A stretch of 64,000 nucleotides of DNA from Rhodopseudomonas boonkerdii (GCF_021184025.1 NZ_CP036537.1:5299001-5363000); one strand, 5' to 3'; counted from the first letter of the stretch, positions 1-8,488 are shown. Notes: generated by a model from the sequence alone, not told the origin. A program made the numbers and translations.

Positions 1-2
1 GC

Positions 3-218
3 GCGGGACTGCCGGACAATCTGCGCGCGCTGGTCGCCGGCGGCGATCTGCCGGCCGTCCCTAAGCTCGGAATTTCGCTCAGCCTGCATGATGCCAAGCG
101 CACCATGACCCCCGCGGCGAAACGGCTACGGTCGATCGTGGTCGAGACGCTGGAAAACCAGCTGCTCACGACCGCGCATCACAACACCGCACGGATCAGC
201 GACAGCAGCCGGGCTTGA
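3..218 (+). CDS. LysR-family regulator, C-terminal end (5' truncated by window edge)
   Basis: The frame starting at base 3 is open from the window edge to a TGA at 216-218 and encodes about 71 residues. The stretch GLPDNLRALVAGGDLPAVPK followed by a helix ending in ETLENQ resembles the last part of a LysR effector-binding domain, where the final helix packs on the second lobe. The HTH part lies outside the window. The gene is convergent with the efflux operon and overlaps the 3' end of the HlyD gene by 40 bp. It may be the regulator of something to the left; nothing here shows its target. The family call rests on a short C-terminal segment, so it is only moderately secure. Confidence 0.55.
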   Translation, partial: AGLPDNLRALVAGGDLPAVPKLGISLSLHDAKRTMTPAAKRLRSIVVETLENQLLTTAHHNTARISDSSRA

Positions 219-1090
219 TGGCCCTCGCTGGGCTCGCCGATGGCGATACTGCATGTCATTCCCATGGCCAACATGACGGTGGACGGCGCGCTGTCGATAT
301 GCAGGCGCACCGGAATCCGCTGTGCCAGCCGCACCCAGGTGAAGACCGGATTGACGCTGGGCAGGCCGAGATGATCCGGGGTGGCATTGGCATCGGCGAT
401 GCCACGCCCGATGCTTTCCACATGCCCGGTCACCGGATCGTCGAAGCCCATCATGCGGATTTCAGCATGCGCACCGGTGCGGATGGTGCGCAACTGAGTT
501 TCCTCAAAATAGCCGGTGACCCAGAAGCTGCCGGCGTCGATCATCGCGACCTTGGTGGTGCCAGCCACGGCGTAATCGCCGGGCCGCATCCGCAGATTGG
601 TCACATAGCCATCGACTGACGCACGCACCGTCGCCCGCGCCAGATTCAGCTTGGCGAGATTGAATGCCGCCTGCGCGCTTTGGAAATCTGCCTCCGCGAT
701 CGATGCTGCGCCGACCGCCTGCTCGATCACCTCCACCGAGGCAACGCCGACCAGCGCCGAACGCCGCCGCGCCGTCGATGCCTGCAGCTGCATCGTTTGC
801 CGCCGCGCTTCCAGAGTGGATATCGCCTGATCAACGGCGAGCTGAAAACGCTCGGGATCGATCTGATAAAGAATGTCGCCACGATGGACGAGCTGATTGT
901 CGACAACATGGACCTCGCGAATGGTGCCCGACACTTCCGGCGCGATCTGGACCACATCAGCGCTGATACGGCCGTCGCGCGTCCATGGCGCCAGCATGTA
1001 TTGATGCCAGAGTGCAATTGTGAGGACGATCGACACTCCGACCATCGCGAGGGTCAGGATAGGACGAATGGCGGCTTTCAGATGCAGCAT
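179..1090 (-). CDS. HlyD/AaeA-type efflux periplasmic adaptor subunit
   Basis: A 303-residue membrane-fusion protein. Residues about 5-27 form a single N-terminal membrane anchor. This is followed by the biotinyl-lipoyl half-motif (GRISADVVQIAPEVSGTI, then VVDNQLVHRGDILYQID), an alpha-helical hairpin, the second half-motif (ATVRASVDGYVTNL) and a beta-barrel. This is the EmrA/AaeA layout, linking an inner-membrane pump to an outer-membrane channel. An upstream in-frame start exists at 1153, but the ATG at 1090 puts the anchor at the N-terminus and avoids overlap with the DUF1656 gene, which ends at 1105. It is the last gene of the FUSC-DUF1656-HlyD operon; no outer-membrane factor gene is present. 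Substrates of such pumps are typically aromatic acids; here that is inference. Confidence 0.9.
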   Translation of the reverse strand: MLHLKAAIRPILTLAMVGVSIVLTIALWHQYMLAPWTRDGRISADVVQIAPEVSGTIREVHVVDNQLVHRGDILYQIDPERFQLAVDQAISTLEARRQTMQLQASTARRRSALVGVASVEVIEQAVGAASIAEADFQSAQAAFNLAKLNLARATVRASVDGYVTNLRMRPGDYAVAGTTKVAMIDAGSFWVTGYFEETQLRTIRTGAHAEIRMMGFDDPVTGHVESIGRGIADANATPDHLGLPSVNPVFTWVRLAQRIPVRLHIDSAPSTVMLAMGMTCSIAIGEPSEGHQARLLSLIRAVL

Positions 1091-1104
1091 CAGAGCAGTC
1101 CGGG

Positions 1105-1299
1105 CTAGACAAAACGAACAAGAAGGGCGGTGACGGACAGCCACAGCGCGCATTCCAACAGCGCGGGGTGCCAGAACCAGCGCAGCAATCCCGCATGAGC
1201 GAGCAACCGGCGCAGCGCCACGAAGATTGGCAGCGCCGCTCCCGCATAAATCATGAACGGCGCAACATAAACGCCAACCAGATTGACCTCACTCAGCAT
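1105..1299 (-). CDS. DUF1656 (AaeX-like) small membrane protein
   Basis: A 64-residue protein with two hydrophobic segments (near residues 5-25 and 42-63), beginning MLSEVNLVGVYVAPF. This matches the DUF1656/AaeX family that is nearly always sandwiched between a FUSC pump and an HlyD adaptor. The ATG at 1299 overlaps the 3' end of the FUSC gene by 11 bp, suggesting translational coupling, and the stop is 14 bp before the HlyD start. The longer frame beginning at 1398 is not favoured because it would run deep into the FUSC gene. The family's molecular role is unknown; it is thought to help assemble or stabilise the pump. Confidence 0.88.
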   Translation of the reverse strand: MLSEVNLVGVYVAPFMIYAGAALPIFVALRRLLAHAGLLRWFWHPALLECALWLSVTALLVRFV

Positions 1300-3397
1300 G
1301 GCGTTTCCTGTCGCGGTGAAAGAAGGCGGCATGTTCCGCAAGCAGCGCGGCGATATCGTCGAACGAGGACGCGAGCAGTCGTGACGCATACGCTGCATCC
1401 TTCGCGCGTTGCAGCCGTTCCGCCGCCCTGCGCGCCTCGCGCGCCATGCGGGCCGGATCGCCCCGGCTTGCCTTCAAGGCGGCAAGGCCCTGACCTGCGG
1501 CGTCGCGGCAACTCGGCGGCAGCGCGTCGCCGGACAGAGCCTGCCGAATGCGGAAGATCGCCCTGCCGAGGTGGATCGCCGCTAGACCGTCGCCGATGAT
1601 CTTGGGCAATCCTGTGCTGTCACCCTTGAGCTGCACCGCCGCGAGCACCAATCGCTGATGCTGGCGATGCTGCCATGCCAACCGATGGCTGCGCGGCGCG
1701 CCCCTCAGCAGGGCCAATGCGTCATCGCGCAGCGCCGCCGAGATCCGCCCCGCTTGCTTGGCTCCATTGCGCGGAAACAACACCTTAAAGCTCAGCACCG
1801 TGAAAACGCCTGACAGGATGAATGCGGCGCTAGAATTCAGGTAATTCGCCACGTCGAACACCATGGGATTGGTCGGCCCGACCATCGTCATGAATGTCAG
1901 CAGATAGGCGGTGCCGGCCGGTGCCGTTCTGGGGATGGTCGTGGCCACCAGCCCCGCGATCCAGAATGGCAGCATCGCGGCGATCAGCAGCGGAAAGCCG
2001 GACATATGAGGCAAGATCGCAAAGCTGCAGATGAAGCCTGCCGCCAACGCAGCGACAATTCCCTTAGTGAACTCGATGGCACCGGCAACGGGATTGCCGG
2101 TCATGGCCAGCAACCCGCAGAACGGCGCGATCAACAAGATCATCAGAAACGCACCATTCCACGCTGTCGCGACCCAAAGCGCGCCCGCCAGCACGATGGC
2201 GATCGCGGCGCGCGCGCCATTCTCCCAAGCTCCGGCGCCATCCAGATGAAATCGAAAAGCAACACGGCGGCCCGGCGCGCCGCTGCCGACAAATCGCGCC
2301 AGCGCCGCCAGAGCATCCTGATAGTCTTCCAGAATTTCGTCGACCCGGTCGATGGCGATCACGGCAGCCGCATCAGGCAGACCGGAAAGTTCTCGTCGCG
2401 CCCGCGCGATCACATCGCAAGCTCGCGCCGCGCCATCGCCCGTATCAAGCATGGCCGCACTGTCCTGAAGTGCGGCGCTGGCCAACGCGCATGCCGCTGC
2501 AGAGGACGGGTCGTCGCCTCGCGGCAGCCGCGCACTGCTGGCGACGGTAGCGAACAGCGCCGCCATGGCATGGCGGACATCTCCGGCCCGCAGCCCGACA
2601 TCGGCCGATTCCGTCGCGGCGAATTCGAGAAGGTCATCGAGGCCGTAGAGATCGGCAATCAACGCCTGGTGCCGGGACGCAGGCTGCTTCTCCGCCTCCA
2701 GACTCTCCGCCGCCAGCCTGCCGGTACCCACAGCGAGATCGAACAGCCGCGCCCGCAACTTGGCGGACATGGCGCGCGGACTCAGCAGCGCCGTCACTAC
2801 GCCGAGCGAGATGACCCCGAGAGCCACTGCCGACACACGGCCGACCGCGTGTTCAAAGATCTGCTCGGGTTGCTCGATGGCGCCATATGCGACCAGGCCG
2901 ATCGTGTAGCCGGCGACCACTGCGCCATAGGCACGGAAGTGCCGCAGCAGCGTCGAGACACCGACGCAGATGCCAAGCCAAAGCGCAAAACCAAGAATGA
3001 ACAGCGCCGGCATTTGCGCGAACATGGCGAACAGCACCACCGTGATGCTGGCACCGAAAATCGTACCGGCCACGCGCCACATGCCCTTCGACAGCGTCAC
3101 GCCTTGAACCGGACTAGCCGAGAGAAACACCGTGGTGGCGGCCGAATACGGGGTCTCCAGCTGCAGGACATAGGCCAGCCCGAGCGCAATCGCCGCGGCC
3201 AGTGCCACCCGGAACACATAGAGCCAGCGCGACTGAAACACATCAAATGCCAGCAGCAAGCGCAAGGCTGCCGCGCCGAACTGCTGGGTTTTTGCGAGCC
3301 ATTGCCGAATAGCGCCCAAAGCGGGCGCAACTGCGCCTGCATGCGAGAGCTCGGAAAGGACAAGAGTCAATAGGCGCGATGACCTGAGCTTAAACAT
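1289..3397 (-). CDS. FUSC-family (AaeB-type) inner-membrane efflux transporter
   Basis: A 702-residue protein with the two-block topology of FUSC/AaeB pumps. A first membrane cluster lies at about residues 55-205, followed by a long soluble helical region, a second membrane cluster at about 395-540, and a C-terminal helical cytoplasmic tail. It is the first gene of the FUSC-DUF1656-HlyD operon, which exports organic or aromatic acids in characterised relatives. The ATG at 3397 has an AGGA about 7 nt upstream. Both the ribosome-binding site and the start codon lie inside a perfect inverted repeat (3386-3420), so a bound regulator could block transcription and initiation together. A related motif lies at 3459-3473, and a third copy precedes the GntR gene at 5041. 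Confidence 0.9.
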   Translation of the reverse strand: MFKLRSSRLLTLVLSELSHAGAVAPALGAIRQWLAKTQQFGAAALRLLLAFDVFQSRWLYVFRVALAAAIALGLAYVLQLETPYSAATTVFLSASPVQGVTLSKGMWRVAGTIFGASITVVLFAMFAQMPALFILGFALWLGICVGVSTLLRHFRAYGAVVAGYTIGLVAYGAIEQPEQIFEHAVGRVSAVALGVISLGVVTALLSPRAMSAKLRARLFDLAVGTGRLAAESLEAEKQPASRHQALIADLYGLDDLLEFAATESADVGLRAGDVRHAMAALFATVASSARLPRGDDPSSAAACALASAALQDSAAMLDTGDGAARACDVIARARRELSGLPDAAAVIAIDRVDEILEDYQDALAALARFVGSGAPGRRVAFRFHLDGAGAWENGARAAIAIVLAGALWVATAWNGAFLMILLIAPFCGLLAMTGNPVAGAIEFTKGIVAALAAGFICSFAILPHMSGFPLLIAAMLPFWIAGLVATTIPRTAPAGTAYLLTFMTMVGPTNPMVFDVANYLNSSAAFILSGVFTVLSFKVLFPRNGAKQAGRISAALRDDALALLRGAPRSHRLAWQHRQHQRLVLAAVQLKGDSTGLPKIIGDGLAAIHLGRAIFRIRQALSGDALPPSCRDAAGQGLAALKASRGDPARMAREARRAAERLQRAKDAAYASRLLASSFDDIAALLAEHAAFFHRDRKRHAE

Positions 3398-3420
3398 AGG
3401 ATCATCCTATGTTTAAGCTC
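3386..3420. promoter_or_regulatory. Perfect 17-bp inverted repeat over the FUSC start codon (candidate GntR operator 1)
   Basis: Two 17-bp arms (GAGCTTAAACATAGGAT and its exact complement) are separated by one base. The core ATAGGATCATCCTAT at 3396-3410 is the most symmetric of three copies of this motif. The repeat covers the ribosome-binding site and ATG of the FUSC gene. Confidence 0.7.
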
Positions 3421-3458
3421 GCCAAAGTCAAGCAGAGGAGACCCGCTGTGAGACAAAG

Positions 3459-3473
3459 ATAGGATGATTCTAT
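3459..3473. promoter_or_regulatory. Candidate GntR operator 2 upstream of the efflux operon
   Basis: ATAGGATGATTCTAT is an inverted repeat with one mismatch, about 62-76 bp upstream of the FUSC start. Its flanks (ACAAAG before, TTTTGCTGCT after) are shared with the copy at 5005-5019, so the similarity extends well beyond the 15-bp core. Confidence 0.65.
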
Positions 3474-3518
3474 TTTGCTGCTGCCCCAACCTTAACCTTC
3501 AACAAACGGCAGCTCCGA

Positions 3519-4553
3519 CTACACGATTGGCGGATTCAGCCGCGCGAAGCCTTCCTGACGCTGATATGGGAAATGAGGATATGGAGCTGTCGCAACGCTA
3601 GCGCTGTCCAGCTTTGCAACCTGCTCGGCGGTGAGATTCCAGCCTACCGCATCCAGATTCTGCCGAAGCTGTTCTTCGTTGCGGGCGCCAATGATGATCG
3701 ACGAGACGGTCGGACGCTGCAGAAGCCAATTCAGAGCAATCTGCGGCACAGTCTTCCCGCTTTCTTTGGCCACCTCGTCCAAAGCATCGACGACGCGGAA
3801 AAGACGCTCATCATCGACAGGGGGCCCGAAGTCGGCCGTCTCATGAAGCCGGCTCCCTTCCGGCAGCGTTGCGCCACGACGAATTTTTCCAGTGAGACGT
3901 CCCCATCCCAACGGACTCCAGACCAGAGCGCCAAGCCCTTGGTCGATCCCGAGCGGCATCAAGTCCCACTCATAGTCTCGGCCGACCAACGAGTAATAGA
4001 CCTGATTGGCAACATAGCGTGGCCATCCATATCTATCCGCAACTGCCAGCGACTTCATAATTTGCCAACCACTGAAATTGGACACGCCGACATAGCGTAG
4101 CTTGCCCGCTCGGACGAGAGCATCGAGCGTCGAGAGCACTTCTTCGACAGGCGTACCTGCATCGAAGGCATGGAGCTGGAGCAGGTCGATATAATCGGTG
4201 CCAAGCCGGCGGAGAGCGTCATCGACGGCCCGGATCAAACGAAAGCGCGAAGAACCCGCGTCATTCGGATCATCACCCATCGGCAAAGTGGTTTTGGTGG
4301 AGATCAGCACATCATTGCGTCGGCCCTTCAGGGCCTCGCCAAGAATTTGCTCCGAAGCACCATCCGAATAGACGTCGGCCGTGTCGAACAGATTGACGCC
4401 TGCATCCAGGCAAATATCGATCAGCCGGCGCGCTTCGGTCACGTCGGTGTTGCCCCATGCGCTGAAGAGCGGTCCTTTGCCACCGAATGTCCCAGCGCCA
4501 AAACTAAGAACGGGGACCTTGAGGCCGGACGTACCAAGCCGCCTATACTCCAT
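3519..4553 (-). CDS. Aldo/keto reductase
   Basis: A 344-residue NADPH-dependent oxidoreductase of the AKR superfamily, with the TIM-barrel landmarks in order. The N-terminus is MEYRRLGTSGLKVPVLSFG. The catalytic tetrad is D57 and Y62 (in FDTADVYSDG), K87 (in ISTKT) and H128 (in LLQLHAFD), and the C-terminal cofactor-binding region contains SSIIIGARNEEQL. The sequence resembles the YajO/PhdYeiG-like voltage-channel-beta branch of monomeric carbonyl reductases. The frame opens with GTG-ATG; the ATG at 4553 has AAGGA 7 nt upstream and is preferred. The gene lies just upstream of the efflux operon on the same strand with a 121-bp gap that holds the operator motifs. A role in carbonyl detoxification is inferred. 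Confidence 0.9.
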   Translation of the reverse strand: MEYRRLGTSGLKVPVLSFGAGTFGGKGPLFSAWGNTDVTEARRLIDICLDAGVNLFDTADVYSDGASEQILGEALKGRRNDVLISTKTTLPMGDDPNDAGSSRFRLIRAVDDALRRLGTDYIDLLQLHAFDAGTPVEEVLSTLDALVRAGKLRYVGVSNFSGWQIMKSLAVADRYGWPRYVANQVYYSLVGRDYEWDLMPLGIDQGLGALVWSPLGWGRLTGKIRRGATLPEGSRLHETADFGPPVDDERLFRVVDALDEVAKESGKTVPQIALNWLLQRPTVSSIIIGARNEEQLRQNLDAVGWNLTAEQVAKLDSASVATAPYPHFPYQRQEGFARLNPPIV

Positions 4554-4703
4554 CACATCTTCCTTTCCGATGACTTATCAGTGACTGATGCTGTTTTCGA
4601 GCAAGGCACGACAAGAACGATCCACGCCTGATGCGCCTGCGCCATTGCGATGAGTTGGCGATAGGCCGCAAAGGCGTATCTTGTCTTGGACGAGAGCAAG
4701 CAT

Positions 4704-4799
4704 CTAGCGCCGCAAGATAGCCAGCGTCAGTGTCGCGATATAGATCGCGACGAGGAACATCACTTGTGAACCAGAAGACAGAATCACGCGGATAGAGGT
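4704..4799 (-). pseudogene. Possible C-terminal remnant of a membrane transporter
   Basis: A frame bounded upstream by a stop encodes about 31 residues, ending in SQVMFLVAIYIATLTLAILR and then a stop. It reads as a last transmembrane helix with a basic tail, as in MFS permeases. No start and no remaining body of the gene are present. It could be chance hydrophobic reading. Confidence 0.25.
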
Positions 4800-5004
4800 C
4801 TATCGTGCGCGCGCGTGTTGCTCGTCTTTCGAAGAAAGTCGAGGCGTGCCGAATTGACGGAACGGCTAGGCTAATCGCCCCCTACGGATCGCCGGATGCG
4901 CGTGATAGGGTGGGCCAAACATCAGCGCGAACGCCACTCGAAATCGCATCGTCTGCGACCGTGAAATTCACGGTCCAAACGCAGTAGTATGTTCCGCAAC
5001 AAAG

Positions 5005-5019
5005 ATAGGATGACTGTAT
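5005..5019. promoter_or_regulatory. Candidate GntR autoregulatory site
   Basis: ATAGGATGACTGTAT lies 22 bp upstream of the GntR start codon. The left half is identical to the copies at 3396 and 3459, while the right half has three mismatches to perfect symmetry. The surrounding bases (ACAAAG before, TTTTTGCTGCT after) match the flanks of the 3459 copy, supporting common ancestry or function rather than chance. Confidence 0.6.
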
Positions 5020-5040
5020 TTTTGCTGCTAGACTGGCGTC

Positions 5041-5742
5041 ATGTCAGCTTCACCGATTACACAGATTCCGCGACGCTCGCTTGTCGAAGCTACCCTCGAT
5101 CTGATCCGGGCTCGGATCGAAGACGGCACCTGGAAGGTTGGCGACAAGCTGCCACGCGAGGCTGAACTCGCCGAAGCGCTGCAGGTCGGCCGCAACACCG
5201 TGCGGGAGGCTGTGCGCGTTCTATCGCATTCTAACGTGCTGGAGGTGCGCCAGGGTGATGGCACCTATGTGCGCTTACGCACCGATCCGGCCGAAACCAT
5301 GCGCCGGATCGGCCGATCCGGCCTGCGCGATCATTTCGAGCTGCGTGCGATGCTGGAAACCGAGGCCGCGCGCCTCGCCGCACAGCGCCGCACCGACGAC
5401 GACCTTGCCGAACTCAACCGCCTACTGGGAGAGCGCGGCGAAATCCCCACAACCGGCGACCTCGCCGACTTCATCGACCGCGATCTCGCCTTCCACATGG
5501 GCATCGCCCATGCGGCGCATAATACGGCGCTGGAAGAATTGTATCGCTATTTCGCAGCGTCGGTCCGCTCCAACATCTACACCGTGCTCACCGAGCGCGG
5601 ATTGCCGGAGCCCGATGCAGCTGCGCATGCCAAGATCCTCGCAGAAATCAGTGCAGCCAATCCCGAACGAGCCGCTAAAGCGGCACGGGACGCCATCAAG
5701 CCGCTGATCGCCAAGCTCACCAAGCTGAGCAACGAGGCATAA
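5041..5742 (+). CDS. GntR-family regulator with FCD ligand domain (FadR-like)
   Basis: A 233-residue transcription factor. Residues about 12-80 form the winged HTH of GntR proteins (LIRARIEDGTWKVGDKLPRE, followed by VGRNTVREAVRVL and GDGTYV). Residues about 95-225 form the all-helical FCD domain (FELRAMLETEAARLAA, DRDLAFHMGIAHAAHN), which binds small organic acids, often through a metal held by Asp and His residues. The ATG at 5041 follows a 15-bp motif at 5005-5019 shared with the efflux-operon promoter. The simplest reading is an autoregulated repressor that also controls the FUSC pump 1.6 kb away and perhaps the reductase between them. The ligand is unknown. Confidence 0.88.
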   Translation: MSASPITQIPRRSLVEATLDLIRARIEDGTWKVGDKLPREAELAEALQVGRNTVREAVRVLSHSNVLEVRQGDGTYVRLRTDPAETMRRIGRSGLRDHFELRAMLETEAARLAAQRRTDDDLAELNRLLGERGEIPTTGDLADFIDRDLAFHMGIAHAAHNTALEELYRYFAASVRSNIYTVLTERGLPEPDAAAHAKILAEISAANPERAAKAARDAIKPLIAKLTKLSNEA

Positions 5743-5856
5743 CGCATCTCCGAGAATGGCTTGAATGCCATCCCGCTTGGCAGTTTCGCCACTTTAAAAC
5801 AGGACGCTGCGGTCGGACAATTCGTGCTCCCCTCATTCTAGCAAAGGATGCACGAC

Positions 5857-6390
5857 ATGCCCATGATCGACGCCCTGATCCCCTCCGGCGCGCTGTCCGC
5901 CGAGGCCGAGGCCCAACTCATTCGAGAGGTGACCGATATCCTGATCACCGCGGAAGGTTACGATTCCGCCAATCAGATCGCTCAGAACGTCTCGGTCTGT
6001 TTCGTCCACCGGCCTGCGGCGATCTATGTCCGCGGCGTGGCATCGGCCGCGCCGCGTTACCGGTTCATCCCGTCCGTCCCGGAAGGTCAGTACACCGCCG
6101 AGACGCGGCGGACGCTGGTCCATGCCATTACCGAAGCGGTCGCCCGCGCAGAAGGCGCGCCATTCGACGATGTAGCGCCGCGCGTGATGATCTTTCCCAC
6201 CGAAATTCCGGAAGGCACCTGGGGCGGCCGCGGCCTGATCAGATCCCTCGCCGATATCCACGCTATGATCTGCAATGACCCGGATCAGCGCGCGGTGGGC
6301 GAACAGCGCGTGACGTGGCGAAAAGCCGAGAAGCTCGGCGAGGCGCTCGACAGTTTGCGCGCGGCTGCCCGCGCGCTGCCCCGCATTTAG
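5857..6390 (+). CDS. Tautomerase-superfamily-like protein, double length
   Basis: 177 residues if started at the ATG at 5857, which has AAAGGA 8 nt upstream. An earlier ATG at 5848 overlaps that ribosome-binding site and is less likely. The chosen start gives MPMIDALIPSGALSAEAEAQ. Removal of Met would expose Pro1, the catalytic base of 4-oxalocrotonate tautomerase and MIF relatives, and the next segment has the beta-alpha pattern of that fold. At about twice the size of a 4-OT subunit, it may contain two beta-alpha-beta units in one chain, as in CaaD/cis-CaaD or MSAD relatives. It precedes a nitrilase by 91 bp and may share its transcript. Superfamily membership is inferred from the N-terminus only. 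Confidence 0.6.
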   Translation: MPMIDALIPSGALSAEAEAQLIREVTDILITAEGYDSANQIAQNVSVCFVHRPAAIYVRGVASAAPRYRFIPSVPEGQYTAETRRTLVHAITEAVARAEGAPFDDVAPRVMIFPTEIPEGTWGGRGLIRSLADIHAMICNDPDQRAVGEQRVTWRKAEKLGEALDSLRAAARALPRI

Positions 6391-6481
6391 CTGCCGCACC
6401 GATCATCCCCCTGTTCAGCCAAGCGCCATTGCTACGGCGCCGATCCTTGCGGGCACAAATCCGCCAACCGAGACAGATGCC

Positions 6482-7435
6482 ATGAACGACACTTTCAAAC
6501 TGGCGGCGATCCAGGCCGCCTCCATCCCCTTCGACCGCGAAGCTTCGCTCAAAAAGGCATGCCAGTTGATCCTGGAAGCCGGTGCCATGGGCGTGACAAT
6601 CGCAGCCTTCGGCGAAACCTGGCTGCCCGGCTATCCGTTCTTCTGCAATGCAGCGCCGAGTGCAACCGGCTGGCGCGCCGCGGCCGAGTATCTTGCCAAT
6701 GCCATCCTGATCCCGAGCGCCGAGACCGACCGCCTCTGCGCCGCCGCCAAGCAGGCCGGCATCGATGTCGCGATCGGCGTCGCCGAGCGCGACGCGCAGA
6801 GCAGCGGCACGGTCTATTGCACGCTGCTCTTCATCAGCAGCGACGGTAGGATCCTCGGCCGGCATCGCAAACTCAGGCCGACCTTTCACGAGCGCTCGGT
6901 CTGGAGCGATGGCGACGCGGTCGGCCTGCACACCTATCAACGGCCTTATGGCCGGATGAGCGGACTGAATTGCTGGGAGCACAATATGATGCTGCCGGGC
7001 TATGCGCTTGCCGCTGAGGGTACGGAGATCCATGTCGCAGCGTGGCCCGGCAAGGAGTTAGAGGTGCCGCCGGCATCGCCCTCACCGTTTACGACGCGGC
7101 AACTGGTGCTATCGCGCGCCTTCGCATCGCAGGCCGCATGCTACGTCATCGCCGCCGCCGGACTGCGAACCATCGATCATACGCCGGACCACTATAAGGA
7201 ATTGTCGGTCAGCGAATATACCGGCGAAAGCTACATCATCGATCCGCGCGGCGAGATCATCGCCGGGCCAGCCAAAGGCGAAACCATCCTCGTCGCGGAA
7301 GGCTCGCGCGAGGCGATCCTGGTCGCCAAGGCCATGTGCGATATCGGCGGCCACTATTCGCGCCCGGACCTGCTGAAACTGAGTGTGGACCGCAGGCCAC
7401 CAAGCCGCGTAGTAGATCATCACGCGGCGGGATGA
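6482..7435 (+). CDS. Nitrilase (carbon-nitrogen hydrolase)
   Basis: A 317-residue branch-1 nitrilase that hydrolyses R-CN to the acid and ammonia. The catalytic triad is clear: E45 in FGETWLPGYP, K130 in GRHRKLRPTFHERSVW, and the nucleophile C164 in GLNCWEHNMMLPGYAL. The Trp directly after Cys164 is typical of true nitrilases rather than amidases. The length and the spiral-filament C-terminal region are also consistent. The gene lies downstream of the tautomerase-like gene and converges on a GlxA-type AraC regulator, a pairing common for nitrilases. The physiological substrate cannot be read from sequence. Confidence 0.92.
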   Translation: MNDTFKLAAIQAASIPFDREASLKKACQLILEAGAMGVTIAAFGETWLPGYPFFCNAAPSATGWRAAAEYLANAILIPSAETDRLCAAAKQAGIDVAIGVAERDAQSSGTVYCTLLFISSDGRILGRHRKLRPTFHERSVWSDGDAVGLHTYQRPYGRMSGLNCWEHNMMLPGYALAAEGTEIHVAAWPGKELEVPPASPSPFTTRQLVLSRAFASQAACYVIAAAGLRTIDHTPDHYKELSVSEYTGESYIIDPRGEIIAGPAKGETILVAEGSREAILVAKAMCDIGGHYSRPDLLKLSVDRRPPSRVVDHHAAG

Positions 7436-7474
7436 CCATCCGCAACACCTCGCTCCGGCACGCTGCTCGCGCCA

Positions 7475-8488
7475 TCACGGTTGCGGCGCAGCGGCCGTCG
7501 CGAATTGCGATTGATAGGCTTTGAGCGTCATTCCGGTCTCGCGCTTGAACAATTCGCGGAATGTCGCGAGATCCTCGTAACCGACCCGCGTGCTGACATC
7601 TTGCGCCGAGTTTTGCCCCTCTTCGAGCAGGCGCTTGGCGCTCTCGATGCGGATCGCCTGGATGAATTTGATCGGCGACATGCCGGTGGCCAGCGTGAAC
7701 CGCCGATTGAAGGTGCGTTCGCTGACGCCGAGCGACAAAGCAAGATCCGCCAGTTTGAACGGGCGCCAATAATTGGCTTTGATCCAGTTGCTGGCCTGCA
7801 ACACAAACGCATCGTTCGAACGCGCGGCTTGCTCCAGCTCCTTCTTGGCATAGGCCGTCTGCGGCCCGCGGTTGCGATCGATCAGCAGATAGCGCGCCAC
7901 ATCGGCTGCCAGTTCCTCCCCCGCAAGGCGCGCGATAATGGTGAGCATGACGTTGGAATAGGAGGTGACGGCGCCGCCGCAGATCACTCCGCCATCCTCG
8001 GTCACGACATCGCGAATACTTAGGCGGATATCGGGGAAGGCCAAAGCCAATTCGCGGGCGCGCGCCCAATGCGTGGTCGCCCTGCGATGCCGCAGCAAGC
8101 CCGCTTCCGCAAACAGGAAGGCACCGGTGCAATGGGTTGCGACCAGCGCCCCGTTTCGATGGGCGCGTTGCAAGGCATCGACCAGCGTGGCGCGATCGCC
8201 GGGCCGCCCCGGCCACGTCTCCAGGAACGGCGACGCGACATAGACCGCAGCGCAGCTGCCACGCGCAGAAATTTTGCCGTCCACCGCCATGATCTGCCGG
8301 GAAGCCGTGCGGATTGGCGCGCCATCGACGGACTCGATTGACCAGCTGAACACCGGCTTCGACCCGATCTGGCGGCGGGCATTGAGCAGATTGGCAGCGA
8401 CCAGGATGTCGATCGGCGTGGTGATGGCCGAGGCCAAGGCACCTTCGGTGCTCCAGATGCGGATATCGAACATGGCTGATTTACCCAT
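7475..8488 (-). CDS. GlxA-family AraC-type regulator (DJ-1/PfpI-like domain plus HTH)
   Basis: A 337-residue regulator. The N-terminal ~190 residues form a class-I glutamine-amidotransferase/DJ-1-like domain with the nucleophile-elbow sequence ATHCTGAFLFAEAGLL. The C-terminal ~100 residues form the double HTH of AraC proteins (FKLADLALSLGVSERTFNRR, then QDVSTRVGYEDLATFRELFK). In this family the N-terminal domain senses rather than catalyses. The frame begins at an ATG at 8488; a second ATG at 8473 (MFDIRIW) is an equally plausible start because neither has a good ribosome-binding site. The gene converges with the nitrilase gene and probably regulates it or the permease genes upstream; that is inference. 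Confidence 0.88.
   Translation of the reverse strand: MGKSAMFDIRIWSTEGALASAITTPIDILVAANLLNARRQIGSKPVFSWSIESVDGAPIRTASRQIMAVDGKISARGSCAAVYVASPFLETWPGRPGDRATLVDALQRAHRNGALVATHCTGAFLFAEAGLLRHRRATTHWARARELALAFPDIRLSIRDVVTEDGGVICGGAVTSYSNVMLTIIARLAGEELAADVARYLLIDRNRGPQTAYAKKELEQAARSNDAFVLQASNWIKANYWRPFKLADLALSLGVSERTFNRRFTLATGMSPIKFIQAIRIESAKRLLEEGQNSAQDVSTRVGYEDLATFRELFKRETGMTLKAYQSQFATAAAPQP

Larger units (their letters stand above)
4557..5040. other. Intergenic region between the reductase and GntR genes
   Basis: About 480 bp with no convincing intact gene. It carries a possible membrane-protein remnant on the minus strand (4704-4799) and the third operator-like motif at 5005-5019. A 60-codon plus-strand frame at 4805-4987 shows no recognisable features. 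Confidence 0.6.

Noticed and set aside
2006..3373. 455-codon frame antisense to the FUSC pump
   Set aside because: Arg/Gln/Asp-rich with no family resemblance; the opposite strand encodes a well-supported transporter.
4805..4987. 60-codon plus-strand frame before the GntR gene
   Set aside because: No RBS and no recognisable sequence; it lies in a promoter region.
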